This document shows positions 1-11,614 of a stretch of 64,000 nt of DNA, piece by piece; position 1 is the stretch's first letter, and every line of letters starts with the position of its first letter. The stretch spans positions 434,001 to 498,000 of the forward strand of contig NZ_ANAH02000007.1 in NCBI RefSeq assembly GCF_000335475.2. The letters run 5' to 3'. A program made the translations under genes and the position numbers. The DNA is from Cystobacter fuscus DSM 2262 (GTDB lineage: Bacteria > Myxococcota > Myxococcia > Myxococcales > Myxococcaceae). The notes under the pieces are model-generated. The model was not told the DNA's origin, did not search any database, and saw nothing but the letters and a program-made list of their open reading frames with translations.

Positions 1-2
1 CC

Positions 3-497
3 GTGCGCGAGGCCGACCGGGCCGGCAAGCTGCCGGCGGGCCCCCCCATGCCCGAGCCGACGCCCGCGAAGCCCACGCCACCCCCCCCGGCGCCGGCCGC
101 CCCGCCCCCCGAGCGGGAGCACGCCTCGGCCCTCCAGTTCCTCGCCATGCTCCAGCGCGAGGGCCGCCTCGTCGACTTCCTCCAGGAGGACGTGGCCGCC
201 TTCCCGGATGAGGACGTGGGCGCCGCCGCGCGCATCGTCCATGAGGGGTGCCGCAAGGTGCTGCGCCAGTACCTCGCCCTGGAGCCCGTGCTCTCCCAGA
301 ACGAGGGTGACACGGTGCAGGTGCCCGCCGGCTTCGACGCCCAGCGCATCCGCCTCACCGGCAACGTGGCCGGTCAGCCGCCCTACTCCGGCTCGCTCAA
401 GCACAAGGGCTGGGTCATCACCTCCGTGACGTTCCCCTCCACCAGTCCGGCCTTGGATCCGCGGGTGCTCGCGCCCGCCGAAGTCGAGCTGTCCTGA
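3..497 (+). CDS. DUF2760 family protein (5' end possibly cut by window)
   Basis: The reading frame is open to the left edge, and the GTG at position 3 may not be the true start. The first 35 residues are a Pro/Ala-rich linker. A compact domain follows (about residues 42-160) that I recognise as DUF2760, with a helical first half and a beta-rich second half ending in a GWxITSV-like strand. No enzymatic motif or signal peptide is visible. It sits 25 bp upstream of two Hsp70-like genes on the same strand, so it is probably a partner or cofactor of those chaperone-fold proteins. Its role is unknown. Confidence 0.75.
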   Translation: MREADRAGKLPAGPPMPEPTPAKPTPPPPAPAAPPPEREHASALQFLAMLQREGRLVDFLQEDVAAFPDEDVGAAARIVHEGCRKVLRQYLALEPVLSQNEGDTVQVPAGFDAQRIRLTGNVAGQPPYSGSLKHKGWVITSVTFPSTSPALDPRVLAPAEVELS

Positions 498-522
498 CCT
501 TCCCGAAGGGGCCCCTCCTCTT

Positions 523-2376
<1,854 letters not shown>

Positions 2377-2395
2377 AAGCCCCTTCCCCACGCCC

Positions 2396-5185
2396 ATGCA
2401 CATCGTCGGCATCGACCTCGGAACCACCCATTGCGCCGTCGCCTCGGTGGACCCTACGAAGGGCCCCACCGCTCCCGTGGAGGACTTCCCCGTCCCCCAA
2501 CTGGTGCGTCAGGGCGAGGTGAGCGCCCGGCCCCTGCTGCCCTCCTGTGTCTACGTACCCGCCGGACACGAGCTCGCCGAGGGCGCGCTGCGGCTGCCCT
2601 GGGGCGACAGCGGCGCCCAGGTGGTGGGTGAGTTCGCCCGCTGGCAGGGCGCCCGGGTGCCGGGCCGGGTCGTCACCTCCGCCAAGAGCTGGCTGTGTCA
2701 CCCGGGCGTGGATCGCTCGGCGCCCATCCTCCCCTGGGGCGCTCCGGCCGACGTGGCCAAGCTGTCCCCCGTGGAGGCCAGCGCCCTGCTGCTCTCCCAC
2801 ATCGCCCAGGCGTGGAACCACGCCCACCCGGACAAGCCCCTCGCCCAGCAGGAGGTGGTCATCACCGTGCCCGCCTCCTTCGACGAGGCCGCGCGCGCCC
2901 TCACCGTGAGCGCCGCGCGCCGGGCGGGCCTGGAGAAGTTCACCCTCCTCGAGGAGCCCCAGGCGGCCTTCTACGACTACACCGCGCGCCACCGGAAGGA
3001 CCTGGCGAAGTCCCTCGAGGAGGTGCGGCTGGTGCTCGTGGTGGACGTGGGCGGCGGCACCACCGACTTCACCCTCGTGCACGCGGGCGTGTCCCCCGAG
3101 GGCCCCATGCTGCGGCGGCTCGCGGTGGGCGAGCACCTCATGCTCGGGGGCGACAACATGGACGCCGCGCTCGCCCGCCGGCTGGAGGAGAAGCTCTTCC
3201 CCGACGGCAACCGGCGCCTGTCCGCCACCCAGTGGACCCAGGCACTCCAGGCCGCGCGCACCGCCAAGGAGTCCCTGCTCGGCACCGCTCCCCCCGAGCG
3301 CCATGGCGTGTCCCTCGTCGCCGGGGGCAGCAAGCTGCTCGGCGGCTCGCTGTCCACGGACCTCACGCGCGAGGAGGCCGAGGCGCTCGTGCTGGAGGGC
3401 TTCTTCCCCACGGTGGGCGCCCAGGAGCGGCCCCGGCGCGCCGCGCGCATGGCGCTCCAGGAATTGGGCCTGCCCTACGCCCAGGACGCCGCCATCACCC
3501 GGCACCTGGCGGCCTTCCTCGCGCAGCACGCCGCCGCGGGCTTCACCGCCCTGGGGGAGTCCGCCCCCACCGAAGGCGCCCTGCCCCGCCCGGATGCCAT
3601 CCTCCTCAACGGCGGTGTCTTCAACTCGCCGCGACTGGCCGAGCGGCTCGTGGAGGCGGTGAGCGCCTGGTGGCCCGACACGCCGCGCATCCGACTGTTG
3701 CGACACGAGTCGCTGGAGCTGGCCGTGGCCCGGGGCGCGGCGTACTACGGCCTCGTGCGGCGCGGGCACGGCCTGCGCATCGGCGGTGGCGCGGCGCGCG
3801 CGTACTACGTGGCCCTGCAGCGCCCGGCGGACAGCTCGGAGCAGCCGGTGCTCTGCCTCATCCCCCGCGGCTTCGAGGAGGGCCAGCACACCGACATCGG
3901 CGAGCGCTCCTTCTCGCTCACGCTCGGCCAGCCGGTGCAGTTCACCCTCTACTCCACCACGAGCGATCGCATCGACAAGCCGGGCGACGTGGTGCCGCTC
4001 ACCGAAGAGCTCAAGGACGAACTCAAGCCCCTGCCCCCCATCCACACGGTGCTCAAGGGCGCCGCGGGTAAGGCGGCCCTGGTGCCCGTGCACCTGCGCT
4101 CGGGGCTCACGGAGATCGGCACGCTGGAGCTGTTCGCCGTGTCCAACGTGGCCGACGAGCGCTGGCGCCTGGAGTTCGAGCTGCGGGGCACCGGGGGCGA
4201 GCGCGAGCTCACCGTCACCGAGTCCATGCCGGCGCGCTTCGCCGAGGCCAAGGACAACGTCGACCGGCTCTACGGCAACAAGCCGCTGCCCATCGGGCCC
4301 AAGGACATCAAGCAGCTGTCGCGCACGCTGGAGAAGGTGCTCGGCCCCCGGGACACCTGGCGCGTGCCCGTGCTGCGCGAGCTGTGGAGCTCGCTCTTCG
4401 CCGGCGCCTCCAAACGCCGCCGCACCGCGGACCACGAGCGCGTCTTCTACAGCCTCACCGGCTACACGCTGCGCCCGGGCTTCGGCTACCCCCTGGACCA
4501 CTGGCGCGCCGAGCAGACGTTCTCCCTGTTCGAGCCGCTCGTGCAGCACCACACCGAGAAGTCCGTCTGGGTGGAGTTCTGGGTGATGTGGCGGCGCATC
4601 GCCGGCGGACTCAGCGAGGCGCAGCAGCGCAAGCTGTACGACTACCTCAAGCCGCACCTGGCCCGGAAGATCCCCCTGGACGCCCCCGCGACTCCCGGCA
4701 AGGCCAAGGGCATTCAACCCGAGGGCCTGGACGAGATGGTGCGCACCGCGGCGTCGCTCGAGCACCTGGAGCCCACGGACAAGGCGGAGCTGGGCGGGTG
4801 GATGGCGGCGCGGCTGAAGGCGGAGAACAAGGGCGGCGGACCCTGGCCCTGGGCACTCGGCCGGCTGGGCGCGCGCGTGCCGCTCTACGGCAGCGGCCAC
4901 AAGGTGGTGACGGTGGAGGTGGCCGAGGCCTGGCTGTCCCTGCTGCTGGAGCTGGGCCTGTCGCGCATCGACGGCGCCCCGTTCGCCGCGGCCCAGCTCG
5001 CGCGCTTCACCGGAGACCGCATGCGCGACATCTCCCCCGACCTGCGGGCGAAAACCGCCGAGGCCCTGCGCGCGGCCAAGGCCTCCGACACCTGGGTGCG
5101 CATGGTGACCGAGGTGGTGGCCCTGGAGGCCGCCGACGAGGCCCGCGCCCTGGGCGATACCCTGCCCGCCGGTCTGCGCCTGTAG
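2396..5185 (+). CDS. Hsp70-family protein with long C-terminal extension (DUF3731-like)
   Basis: A 929-residue protein. Residues 1-600 repeat the Hsp70 ATPase core of the upstream gene, with phosphate-1 IGIDLGTTHCAV and phosphate-2 VDVGGGTTDFTL. About 330 extra residues follow, helical and rich in Trp, Arg and Leu (for example FWVMWRRIAGGL near residue 725), which I associate with DUF3731. The two Hsp70 paralogues are clearly related through the ATPase half. The extension is unique to this one and may replace the usual lid and substrate-binding region. It is the last gene of the cassette; a small hairpin follows the stop codon. Substrates are unknown. Confidence 0.88.
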   Translation: MHIVGIDLGTTHCAVASVDPTKGPTAPVEDFPVPQLVRQGEVSARPLLPSCVYVPAGHELAEGALRLPWGDSGAQVVGEFARWQGARVPGRVVTSAKSWLCHPGVDRSAPILPWGAPADVAKLSPVEASALLLSHIAQAWNHAHPDKPLAQQEVVITVPASFDEAARALTVSAARRAGLEKFTLLEEPQAAFYDYTARHRKDLAKSLEEVRLVLVVDVGGGTTDFTLVHAGVSPEGPMLRRLAVGEHLMLGGDNMDAALARRLEEKLFPDGNRRLSATQWTQALQAARTAKESLLGTAPPERHGVSLVAGGSKLLGGSLSTDLTREEAEALVLEGFFPTVGAQERPRRAARMALQELGLPYAQDAAITRHLAAFLAQHAAAGFTALGESAPTEGALPRPDAILLNGGVFNSPRLAERLVEAVSAWWPDTPRIRLLRHESLELAVARGAAYYGLVRRGHGLRIGGGAARAYYVALQRPADSSEQPVLCLIPRGFEEGQHTDIGERSFSLTLGQPVQFTLYSTTSDRIDKPGDVVPLTEELKDELKPLPPIHTVLKGAAGKAALVPVHLRSGLTEIGTLELFAVSNVADERWRLEFELRGTGGERELTVTESMPARFAEAKDNVDRLYGNKPLPIGPKDIKQLSRTLEKVLGPRDTWRVPVLRELWSSLFAGASKRRRTADHERVFYSLTGYTLRPGFGYPLDHWRAEQTFSLFEPLVQHHTEKSVWVEFWVMWRRIAGGLSEAQQRKLYDYLKPHLARKIPLDAPATPGKAKGIQPEGLDEMVRTAASLEHLEPTDKAELGGWMAARLKAENKGGGPWPWALGRLGARVPLYGSGHKVVTVEVAEAWLSLLLELGLSRIDGAPFAAAQLARFTGDRMRDISPDLRAKTAEALRAAKASDTWVRMVTEVVALEAADEARALGDTLPAGLRL

Positions 5186-5220
5186 TCCCCCGGGCGAAGC
5201 TCCTCGGACGGCATCTGGGA

Positions 5221-5239
5221 TGAGCCCCCCTCGGGCTCA
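5221..5239 (+). terminator. Hairpin after the Hsp70 cassette
   Basis: A perfect 7-bp stem (TGAGCCC/GGGCTCA) with a 5-nt loop lies 35 nt after the stop codon. No T-run follows, so it may be a weak terminator or a 3'-end stabiliser. Confidence 0.4.
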
Positions 5240-5297
5240 CCCACCCCGGGCCAGGGACGAAATCAAGGAGTTACCAGCTTTCATCTGGTTTCGTCAT

Positions 5298-5324
5298 TTG
5301 AGTTCGTCCAGGGGGATTTATAGA
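5298..5324 (+). promoter_or_regulatory. Possible promoter of the 5.4-12.4 kb cluster
   Basis: The 5260-5340 interval is locally AT-rich in a GC-rich genome. It contains TTGAGT (5298-5303) and TATAGA (5319-5324) separated by 15 nt, about 40 nt before the first start codon of the cluster. The spacer is short for a sigma-70 promoter, so this is tentative. Confidence 0.35.
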
Positions 5325-5364
5325 TTTCCCGGGCAATACGCCCCCCTGTCATCCCCCCGAGCGC

Positions 5365-6879
5365 ATGTCCTCCCCTGAGTCCATCAGCATCGCTCGAGTG
5401 CTCCGTGAAGCGATCACCGTCGGAGCCGTCCGGGGGAACGCGTTGACCGATGGCCGCTTCCGCGTTCCGTACGCGGAACTCGAGGCACGGCTCGCACAAT
5501 GGGAGGCCTTTCTCGCGCACTCGGGAGTGACCCGGGACAGGCCCGTGGTCCTGGAGTGCACCACCTCCGTGCCAGGACTGCTCACGCTCCTGGCCCTGTT
5601 GCGCGGCGGCACGAGCTTCGCCCTCCTCCCCCCGTCCGCGCGAGCGGAGACCCCCCCGCCCCGCTTCTGCTCCCTGCGGCTCCGGGTGCACGGCACCTCC
5701 ACGGTGGAGCCCGACGGCCTCCCCCGGCCCGAGCACCTGCTGGAAATCTCACCCATCGCGGGCGCCCACGCGCCGCCCGCGGGTGAAGCCAGCGCGCCCG
5801 AGCGGCTCTTCGTGCGCACCTCGGGCAGCCTGGGCGTCCCCAAGCTCGTGGTCCATACCCACGAGGGTCTGCTCGGCAATGCGCTCAACTGCATCGAGCG
5901 GCTGCGTCTGCGGGAAGACGATCGCATCTGCGTGCCGGTCCCCCTGGCGCACATGTTCGGCCTGGGCGCGGCCGTGCTGCCCGCGCTCGCCGTGGGGGCG
6001 AACCTCGATCTGCTGGAGGGCGCCAGCCTGCCCCGCTTCCTCGAGCGGGAGGAGCGCACGCACCCGACGGTGACGTTCCTCACCCCCCACCTGTGCGCCA
6101 TGGTGCTGCGGCGACGCACCGCGCCCGTCCACTACCGCCAGGCCGTCATCGCCGGAGACCGGATGACGCCGGAGCTGTTCGCCTCCGCCCAGGCCCTCTT
6201 CCAGCACATCATCAATCTCTATGGCTGCACCGAGCTGGGCGCCATCACCGCCGTCGACCCGGAAGCCGGCGAGGAACCGCGGGCCACCTCCGTGGGCCGG
6301 GCCCTACCAGACGTGCGAATCCAGCTCCGCCCCCTGAAGGACTCGGATGAGGGCGAGGGAGAGCCACCGGGCACCGCCGGCGAGCTCTGGTGCCACCACC
6401 CCTTCGCCTTCCAGGGCTATCTCGACGAGGACGGCCACCCCTGGCGCGGCGAGCCCTTCGTCGAGGACGGCTGGTACCGCACCCGGGATCTCTGCCTCCT
6501 CCACGAGGAGGGAACGCTCGAGGTGCTGGGCCGGACGGATCTCGGCGTCAAACGGGATGGACGCCTCCTCATGCTCACCGACATCGAGGGCGCCGTGCAG
6601 CGGGTGTGCGGCGTGGAACGGGCCGTCGCGGTCCTCGGGTCGCAGGGCCTCCGGGGCCGGCGCCTCATCGTCTTCTGCGTTCCCCGCGAGGGACAGTCCC
6701 TCGAGCCCGCGCGGGTGCGCGCCACCTGCCTCGACCTGCTGCCCGGCTACGCGCTCCCGGATGAAGTCCGGCTCCTCTCCACCCTGCCCCTGCTGCCCAG
6801 CGGCAAGGTGGATCGTCAGGCCCTGCGCGCGCTGGCCATGACGCCCCCTTCCGCGCTTCAACAAGGACTCCGCCCATGA
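5365..6879 (+). CDS. Acyl-/aryl-adenylating ligase (ANL superfamily)
   Basis: A 504-residue AMP-binding enzyme. It has the P-loop-like A3 motif (TSGSLGVPK) near residue 154, the A5 motif (NLYGCTELGA) near residue 285, an A7-type YRTRDL near residue 372, and the A10 catalytic lysine region (LPSGKVDRQAL) near the C-terminus. It should activate a carboxylic acid as an acyl-AMP and transfer it to a thiol. The next gene, overlapping by 4 bp (ATGA), encodes an acyl carrier protein, the obvious acceptor. It begins a run of eight close same-strand genes. The substrate cannot be read from sequence. Confidence 0.92.
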   Translation: MSSPESISIARVLREAITVGAVRGNALTDGRFRVPYAELEARLAQWEAFLAHSGVTRDRPVVLECTTSVPGLLTLLALLRGGTSFALLPPSARAETPPPRFCSLRLRVHGTSTVEPDGLPRPEHLLEISPIAGAHAPPAGEASAPERLFVRTSGSLGVPKLVVHTHEGLLGNALNCIERLRLREDDRICVPVPLAHMFGLGAAVLPALAVGANLDLLEGASLPRFLEREERTHPTVTFLTPHLCAMVLRRRTAPVHYRQAVIAGDRMTPELFASAQALFQHIINLYGCTELGAITAVDPEAGEEPRATSVGRALPDVRIQLRPLKDSDEGEGEPPGTAGELWCHHPFAFQGYLDEDGHPWRGEPFVEDGWYRTRDLCLLHEEGTLEVLGRTDLGVKRDGRLLMLTDIEGAVQRVCGVERAVAVLGSQGLRGRRLIVFCVPREGQSLEPARVRATCLDLLPGYALPDEVRLLSTLPLLPSGKVDRQALRALAMTPPSALQQGLRP

Positions 6880-7223
6880 GCACGCGCGCATCGCTCCCTC
6901 CCCGCGAGAAGCCCCACTCCTCCACCACCACCGCCACCGTGGCGGCGCTCCTCCCGATCATCGATCAGCTCAAGAAGATGATCGCCCGGGAGCTGGACGT
7001 CCGCATCGACGAGTCGCGAATCGACGCGACGGTGTCCCTCCACGAGGACGGACTGGCGCTCGACTCGATGGTCCTCTTCGAGTTCATGAACCTCATCGAG
7101 AAGCGCTACGGCTTCGAGTTCGCCGATCAGGACATCCGCCCGGAGGTCTTCGCCAACCTCACCGTGCTGGCCGCGCACATCCACGGCCAGCTCCTGCGGG
7201 CCGGCAAGAGCCTTACCCCCTGA
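6876..7223 (+). CDS. Acyl carrier protein
   Basis: A 115-residue carrier protein. The 4'-phosphopantetheine attachment serine lies in LALDSMVLFEF (about residue 65), followed by the typical helix and a conserved phenylalanine-rich segment. The N-terminus has about 25 extra Ser/Thr/Pro residues, making it longer than a housekeeping AcpP (about 80 residues). The start overlaps the stop of the ligase gene, implying translational coupling and a dedicated pair. It is not accompanied by fabF or other fatty-acid synthesis genes. Confidence 0.9.
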   Translation: MSTRASLPPREKPHSSTTTATVAALLPIIDQLKKMIARELDVRIDESRIDATVSLHEDGLALDSMVLFEFMNLIEKRYGFEFADQDIRPEVFANLTVLAAHIHGQLLRAGKSLTP

Positions 7224-7245
7224 AGCCCGCCCGAAGGACAGCGCC

Positions 7246-8520
7246 ATGAGCACCGGGGAGAGACCCGCGCCAGACGAGCTGACACGCCGGGGATTCGTCA
7301 CCCACTATCCGCCCTACCGCTACTGGCGCCCGGAGGGCCTCCGGGGGCTGCTGGACCCCCGGCCCCTCAACGTCTACGTGCATTTGCCCTACTGCATCCA
7401 GCGTTGCGCGTACTGCCACTACAAGACCACCACGCTGGCGGAGCACCGCAAGGCGGAGATCGACGCGTACGTGAGCGCGCTGTGCCGGGAGATCGCCCTG
7501 GTCTCCCGGCGCTTCCACCTCGAGGAGCGGCCCACGACCAGCGTGTACTTCGGTGGCGGCACGCCCACGCTGCTGTCCCGGGAGAACCTGAGCCGGTTGA
7601 TGGAGAGCCTCCGCGAACACCTGACGCTGGAGGAGCCGGAGATCACCCTCGAGGCCGAGCCGGTGACGCTCACCCCGTCCAAGGCGGAGCACCTCCAGGC
7701 GCTCGGCGTCAACCGCATCAGCCTGGGCATCCAGTCCTTCCGCGACGACATCCTCCGACGCACGGGGCGCCACGACACGGAGCAGCACGCCTTCACGGCC
7801 ATCGCGCTCGCCAAGGCCACCGGCGCCATCGTCAACGTGGACCTGATGAGCGGCCTCGCGGGGGAGACCGATGGGACGTGGGCCTACACCATCGAGCGCG
7901 CGCTCGAAGCCGACGTGCACTCCCTGACCGTCTACAAGACCGAGCTCCACGCCAACACCGACTATTACGCCGACATCAAGCGCCACACGCTCACCCTGCC
8001 CACGGACGACGAGGAGCTGCGCTTCATCACCCACGCCCTGGAACAGTTCGAGCGGCATGACTACCAGCCGGTGAACTTCTTCACCTTCACGCGGGGCGGC
8101 GCCTTCCGGCAGCGGCACATCAGCTCGCGGTGGCTCGGCACGGACACCTACGGCTTCGGCGTGTCGGCCTTCGGCTCGCTCGACGCCCACGTGATGCAGA
8201 ACACGAGCGACCTGCCCCGCTACCTCCAGACGTTGGAAGCCGGAGAGCTGCCCCTCACCCGGGGCTACCGGCTCTCGGCGCGCGAGCTGATGACACGCGA
8301 GGTGGTGCTGGGCATGAAGCTCATCCACCTGGACCTGGCCGCCTTCCAGCAACGCCATGGCTTCGATCTGGCGCGCTGGTGTGCCCCCGCCGTGGAGGAG
8401 CTGGAGAAGAACGGCTTCGTGACGATCCAGGAGCACACGCTGTCACTCACCCGGAAGGGGATTGTCTGGGGCGACTACGTGGGGCGCAGACTCGCCGCCT
8501 GCATCGAGTCCCTGGCCTGA
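7246..8520 (+). CDS. HemN/HemW-like radical SAM protein
   Basis: A 424-residue radical SAM enzyme. The cluster-binding motif is C50-x3-C54-x2-C57 within HLPYCIQRCAYCHY. The SAM-binding glycine motif YFGGGTP is near residue 103, and a HemN-type C-terminal region (residues 340-420) follows. HemN-like enzymes outside haem synthesis often perform C-methylation or cyclopropanation of natural products. Placement 22 bp after an acyl carrier gene and before sulfotransferases supports a biosynthetic role over coproporphyrinogen oxidation. A genuine heme or HemW role cannot be excluded without comparison to the genome's own hemN and hemW. Confidence 0.88.
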   Translation: MSTGERPAPDELTRRGFVTHYPPYRYWRPEGLRGLLDPRPLNVYVHLPYCIQRCAYCHYKTTTLAEHRKAEIDAYVSALCREIALVSRRFHLEERPTTSVYFGGGTPTLLSRENLSRLMESLREHLTLEEPEITLEAEPVTLTPSKAEHLQALGVNRISLGIQSFRDDILRRTGRHDTEQHAFTAIALAKATGAIVNVDLMSGLAGETDGTWAYTIERALEADVHSLTVYKTELHANTDYYADIKRHTLTLPTDDEELRFITHALEQFERHDYQPVNFFTFTRGGAFRQRHISSRWLGTDTYGFGVSAFGSLDAHVMQNTSDLPRYLQTLEAGELPLTRGYRLSARELMTREVVLGMKLIHLDLAAFQQRHGFDLARWCAPAVEELEKNGFVTIQEHTLSLTRKGIVWGDYVGRRLAACIESLA

Positions 8521-8524
8521 ACCG

Positions 8525-9292
8525 ATGATCATCACCGACGATCTCGTCTACATCCACCCGCCCAAGACCGGGGGCACCTTCGTCACCCACGTGCTGGAAC
8601 GGCTCTACCTGGGCTCGCCGGAACGTCCCGGCCTGGGGGGAACCTTCCTCAACACCCACAAGCACGGCACGTGCGGCGACATCCCCGCGGCCCACCTCGG
8701 CAAGCCCCTGCTCACCACGGTCCGCAACCCCTATGACCGCTACGTGTCGCAGTACCACTTCGGCTGGTGGAAGCGGCACCCGGACGCCTACTGCGGCGCC
8801 GACGCCATGAAGGCGCTCCATCCCCACTACCCCGAGCTGTCCTTCGACGAGTTCGTCCGGATGGCCAACACCCTCTTCCTCAACTGCCACCAGGGCCGGG
8901 AGACGGGTTTTCGCAATGACCGTCTCGCCGATCCCTTCCGGCCCGGCTGGCATACCGAACAGTTCATCCGCTTCTACTGTCATGAACCACGCGCGGTCTT
9001 CGCCTCTTTGGACGAGGAGGCGCTGGAGAGCCGCCGCTATCGACAATCCCTCTTTCCCTTGCACTTCCTGCGCTCCGAGCGCCTCAACCATCAACTCCAT
9101 GACTTCCTGCTCGGCATCGGGATGCCACGCGAGCGAATCGCGTTCATCCTGGATGAGCCCAAGGTGTTCCCCGAAGGGGGAAGCCGGGACGAGGCTTCGC
9201 GCTGGCAGGACCACTACACCTCCGAGCTGAAACGTTTCGTGCGGTCCCGTGAGCGGCTGCTCTTCGAGATGTTCCCTGAATACGATGTTTGA
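8525..9292 (+). CDS. Sulfotransferase family protein (short)
   Basis: A 255-residue protein starting at the ATG 4 bp after the preceding stop. An upstream in-frame start would overlap the radical SAM gene. The N-terminal strand-loop HPPKTGGTFV (residues 10-19) is a PAPS 5'-phosphosulfate-binding loop, and VRNPYDRYVSQYH (about residues 65-77) matches the 3'-phosphate-binding region. It should transfer a sulfuryl group from PAPS to a hydroxyl or amine. It resembles the carbohydrate or membrane-acceptor sulfotransferase type, unlike the second sulfotransferase downstream. No signal peptide is seen, so it is probably cytoplasmic. Confidence 0.82.
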   Translation: MIITDDLVYIHPPKTGGTFVTHVLERLYLGSPERPGLGGTFLNTHKHGTCGDIPAAHLGKPLLTTVRNPYDRYVSQYHFGWWKRHPDAYCGADAMKALHPHYPELSFDEFVRMANTLFLNCHQGRETGFRNDRLADPFRPGWHTEQFIRFYCHEPRAVFASLDEEALESRRYRQSLFPLHFLRSERLNHQLHDFLLGIGMPRERIAFILDEPKVFPEGGSRDEASRWQDHYTSELKRFVRSRERLLFEMFPEYDV

Positions 9293-9308
9293 GACGGGAG
9301 CCAGGAAC

Positions 9309-10013
<705 letters not shown>

Positions 10014-10021
10014 AGAGGTGC

Positions 10022-10891
10022 ATGCGCAAGCCGAACTTCTTCATCGTCGGGGCGCCCCGGTGCGCGACCACCTCCGTGTACACGTACCTCAAGCAGCACC
10101 CGGACATCTTCCTGTCGCTGCTCAAGGAGCCCCTCTTCTTCGGCTCGGATCTCACGCCCCATCCGCTCGCCATCTCCGACGAGGCCGCCTACCTGCGGCT
10201 CTTCGCCGGAGCGGGCGAGGCCCGGGTCATCGGTGAGGGCTCCGTCTTCTATTGGATGTCGAAGCGGGCCGCCGGGGAGATCCACGCCTGGTCGCCCGAG
10301 GCGCGCATCCTCATCATGCTGAGAGATCCCCTGGAGATGATGCAGTCGCTGCACGCGCTCTTCCTGCGCACGGGCAACGAGGAGCTGGAGGACTTCGCAC
10401 GAGCCCTGGAGGCGGAAGCGGCACGGGCCCAGGGCCAGCGGCTCCCCGCCCGGGTGTACTTCCCCGAGGGCTTGCAGTACCGCGCCCTGGCCCGCTTCTC
10501 CGAGGCCGTGGAGCGCTTCCTGCGCGTCTTCGGCGAGCGGCGCGTCCACGTCCTCCTCTTCGAGGAGTTGATGAGCGATCCGACGCGGGCGATGCGCGGG
10601 CTGCTCGACTTCCTGGGAGTGGATCCGGACGTCACCCTGGAGTTCGATCCCATACGAGCCGCGCAACGTATCCGGCCCCTGGTGCTGAGGCAGATGCGCG
10701 CGGCCTCGCCCGAGGTCCTCGAGAAGCTCGAGCGCAAGACGGCGAAGCACCTCCACCACGGCCCTCGTGGCGCTCCGCTCGCGCCGGAACTCGAGGCCCG
10801 GCTGCGGGAAGAACTCCGGCCCGATGGGGAACGGCTGGAAGCACTCCTCGGCCGTCCGCTGTCCTCCTGGTACCGGCCCCGGGCGGCGTGA
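10022..10891 (+). CDS. Sulfotransferase (PAPS-dependent, second copy)
   Basis: A 289-residue protein with N-terminal FFIVGAPRCATTSVYTYLKQHPDIF, the P-loop-like PAPS 5'-phosphosulfate motif of bacterial and cytosolic sulfotransferases. A RDP-type 3'-phosphate motif (IMLRDPLEMMQS) is near residue 102. It starts 8 bp after the dehydrogenase. It shows no obvious close relation to the short sulfotransferase at 8525, so the cluster has two independent sulfuryl transfer steps or two acceptors. The protein appears complete and cytoplasmic. Confidence 0.88.
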   Translation: MRKPNFFIVGAPRCATTSVYTYLKQHPDIFLSLLKEPLFFGSDLTPHPLAISDEAAYLRLFAGAGEARVIGEGSVFYWMSKRAAGEIHAWSPEARILIMLRDPLEMMQSLHALFLRTGNEELEDFARALEAEAARAQGQRLPARVYFPEGLQYRALARFSEAVERFLRVFGERRVHVLLFEELMSDPTRAMRGLLDFLGVDPDVTLEFDPIRAAQRIRPLVLRQMRAASPEVLEKLERKTAKHLHHGPRGAPLAPELEARLREELRPDGERLEALLGRPLSSWYRPRAA

Positions 10892-10895
10892 GCAC

Positions 10896-11594
10896 ATGAA
10901 ACCCGTGGACGACGCGAGGACCATCCCCGGATGGATGGAGGGAGCCCTTCAGATGCGGCGGCTCATCCGCCGGCTCAAGGAACGCCTGGGCGTGGAGGAC
11001 ATCGGAGGCGAGCCCCTCGAACAGCTCGTCCTGCGCTACGCGAGACTCCGGCCGCCCGAGCCACGCTTGAGCCTGCGCGCGTATGACCCCTCCTGGCCCC
11101 AGCGCTTCGAGCAAGAGCGGACGCGGCTCCTCCAGGCACTGACGGACGAGCCCGTGGTGGACATCCAGCATGTCGGCAGCACCGCCATCCCGGGCCTGTC
11201 GGGCAAGAACATCATCGACCTCGCGGTCGCGGTGAGGACTCCGCTCGATGCGCCCCGGTATGGAGAAGTCCTCGGCTCGCTCGGCTACCGCTTCCACGGC
11301 CCCAGCCCCATCGATCCCGGCTTCTCCTGGTTCTGGCGGCTGCACGAGGACGGGGCCCTCGTCATCCACCTGTGCGACGCCCGGGCCGTCTGGTTCACGA
11401 ACCTACTGCGCTCGCGCGACTACCTGCGCGAACATCCCTCGGAGCGCGAGGCATACGAGCGCCTCAAGCACCAGCTCGCCTCCGAACCCGGACAGAGCTG
11501 GCTCGAATACAGCGTGCTCAAGAGCCACCTGCTCCAGCAGCTCACCGCCCGGGCCAACACCTGGGCCGAGGCGCGCGAGGGCTCGGGCGCTTGA
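10896..11594 (+). CDS. GrpB family (UPF0157) nucleotidyltransferase-fold protein
   Basis: A 232-residue protein starting at ATG 10896, 4 bp after the sulfotransferase. An N-terminal helical segment of about 55 residues precedes a GrpB domain. That domain opens with YDPSWPQRFEQE and contains the diagnostic QHVGSTAIPGLSGKNIIDL and YLREHPSEREAYERLK. GrpB proteins share the polymerase-beta-like nucleotidyltransferase fold, and most have no assigned reaction. It is unusual to see one inside a sulfotransferase/ACP cluster, directly before a second nucleotidyltransferase-fold gene. Confidence 0.88.
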   Translation: MKPVDDARTIPGWMEGALQMRRLIRRLKERLGVEDIGGEPLEQLVLRYARLRPPEPRLSLRAYDPSWPQRFEQERTRLLQALTDEPVVDIQHVGSTAIPGLSGKNIIDLAVAVRTPLDAPRYGEVLGSLGYRFHGPSPIDPGFSWFWRLHEDGALVIHLCDARAVWFTNLLRSRDYLREHPSEREAYERLKHQLASEPGQSWLEYSVLKSHLLQQLTARANTWAEAREGSGA

Positions 11595-11614
11595 GCGGAT
11601 TGGAGCGGACGCAC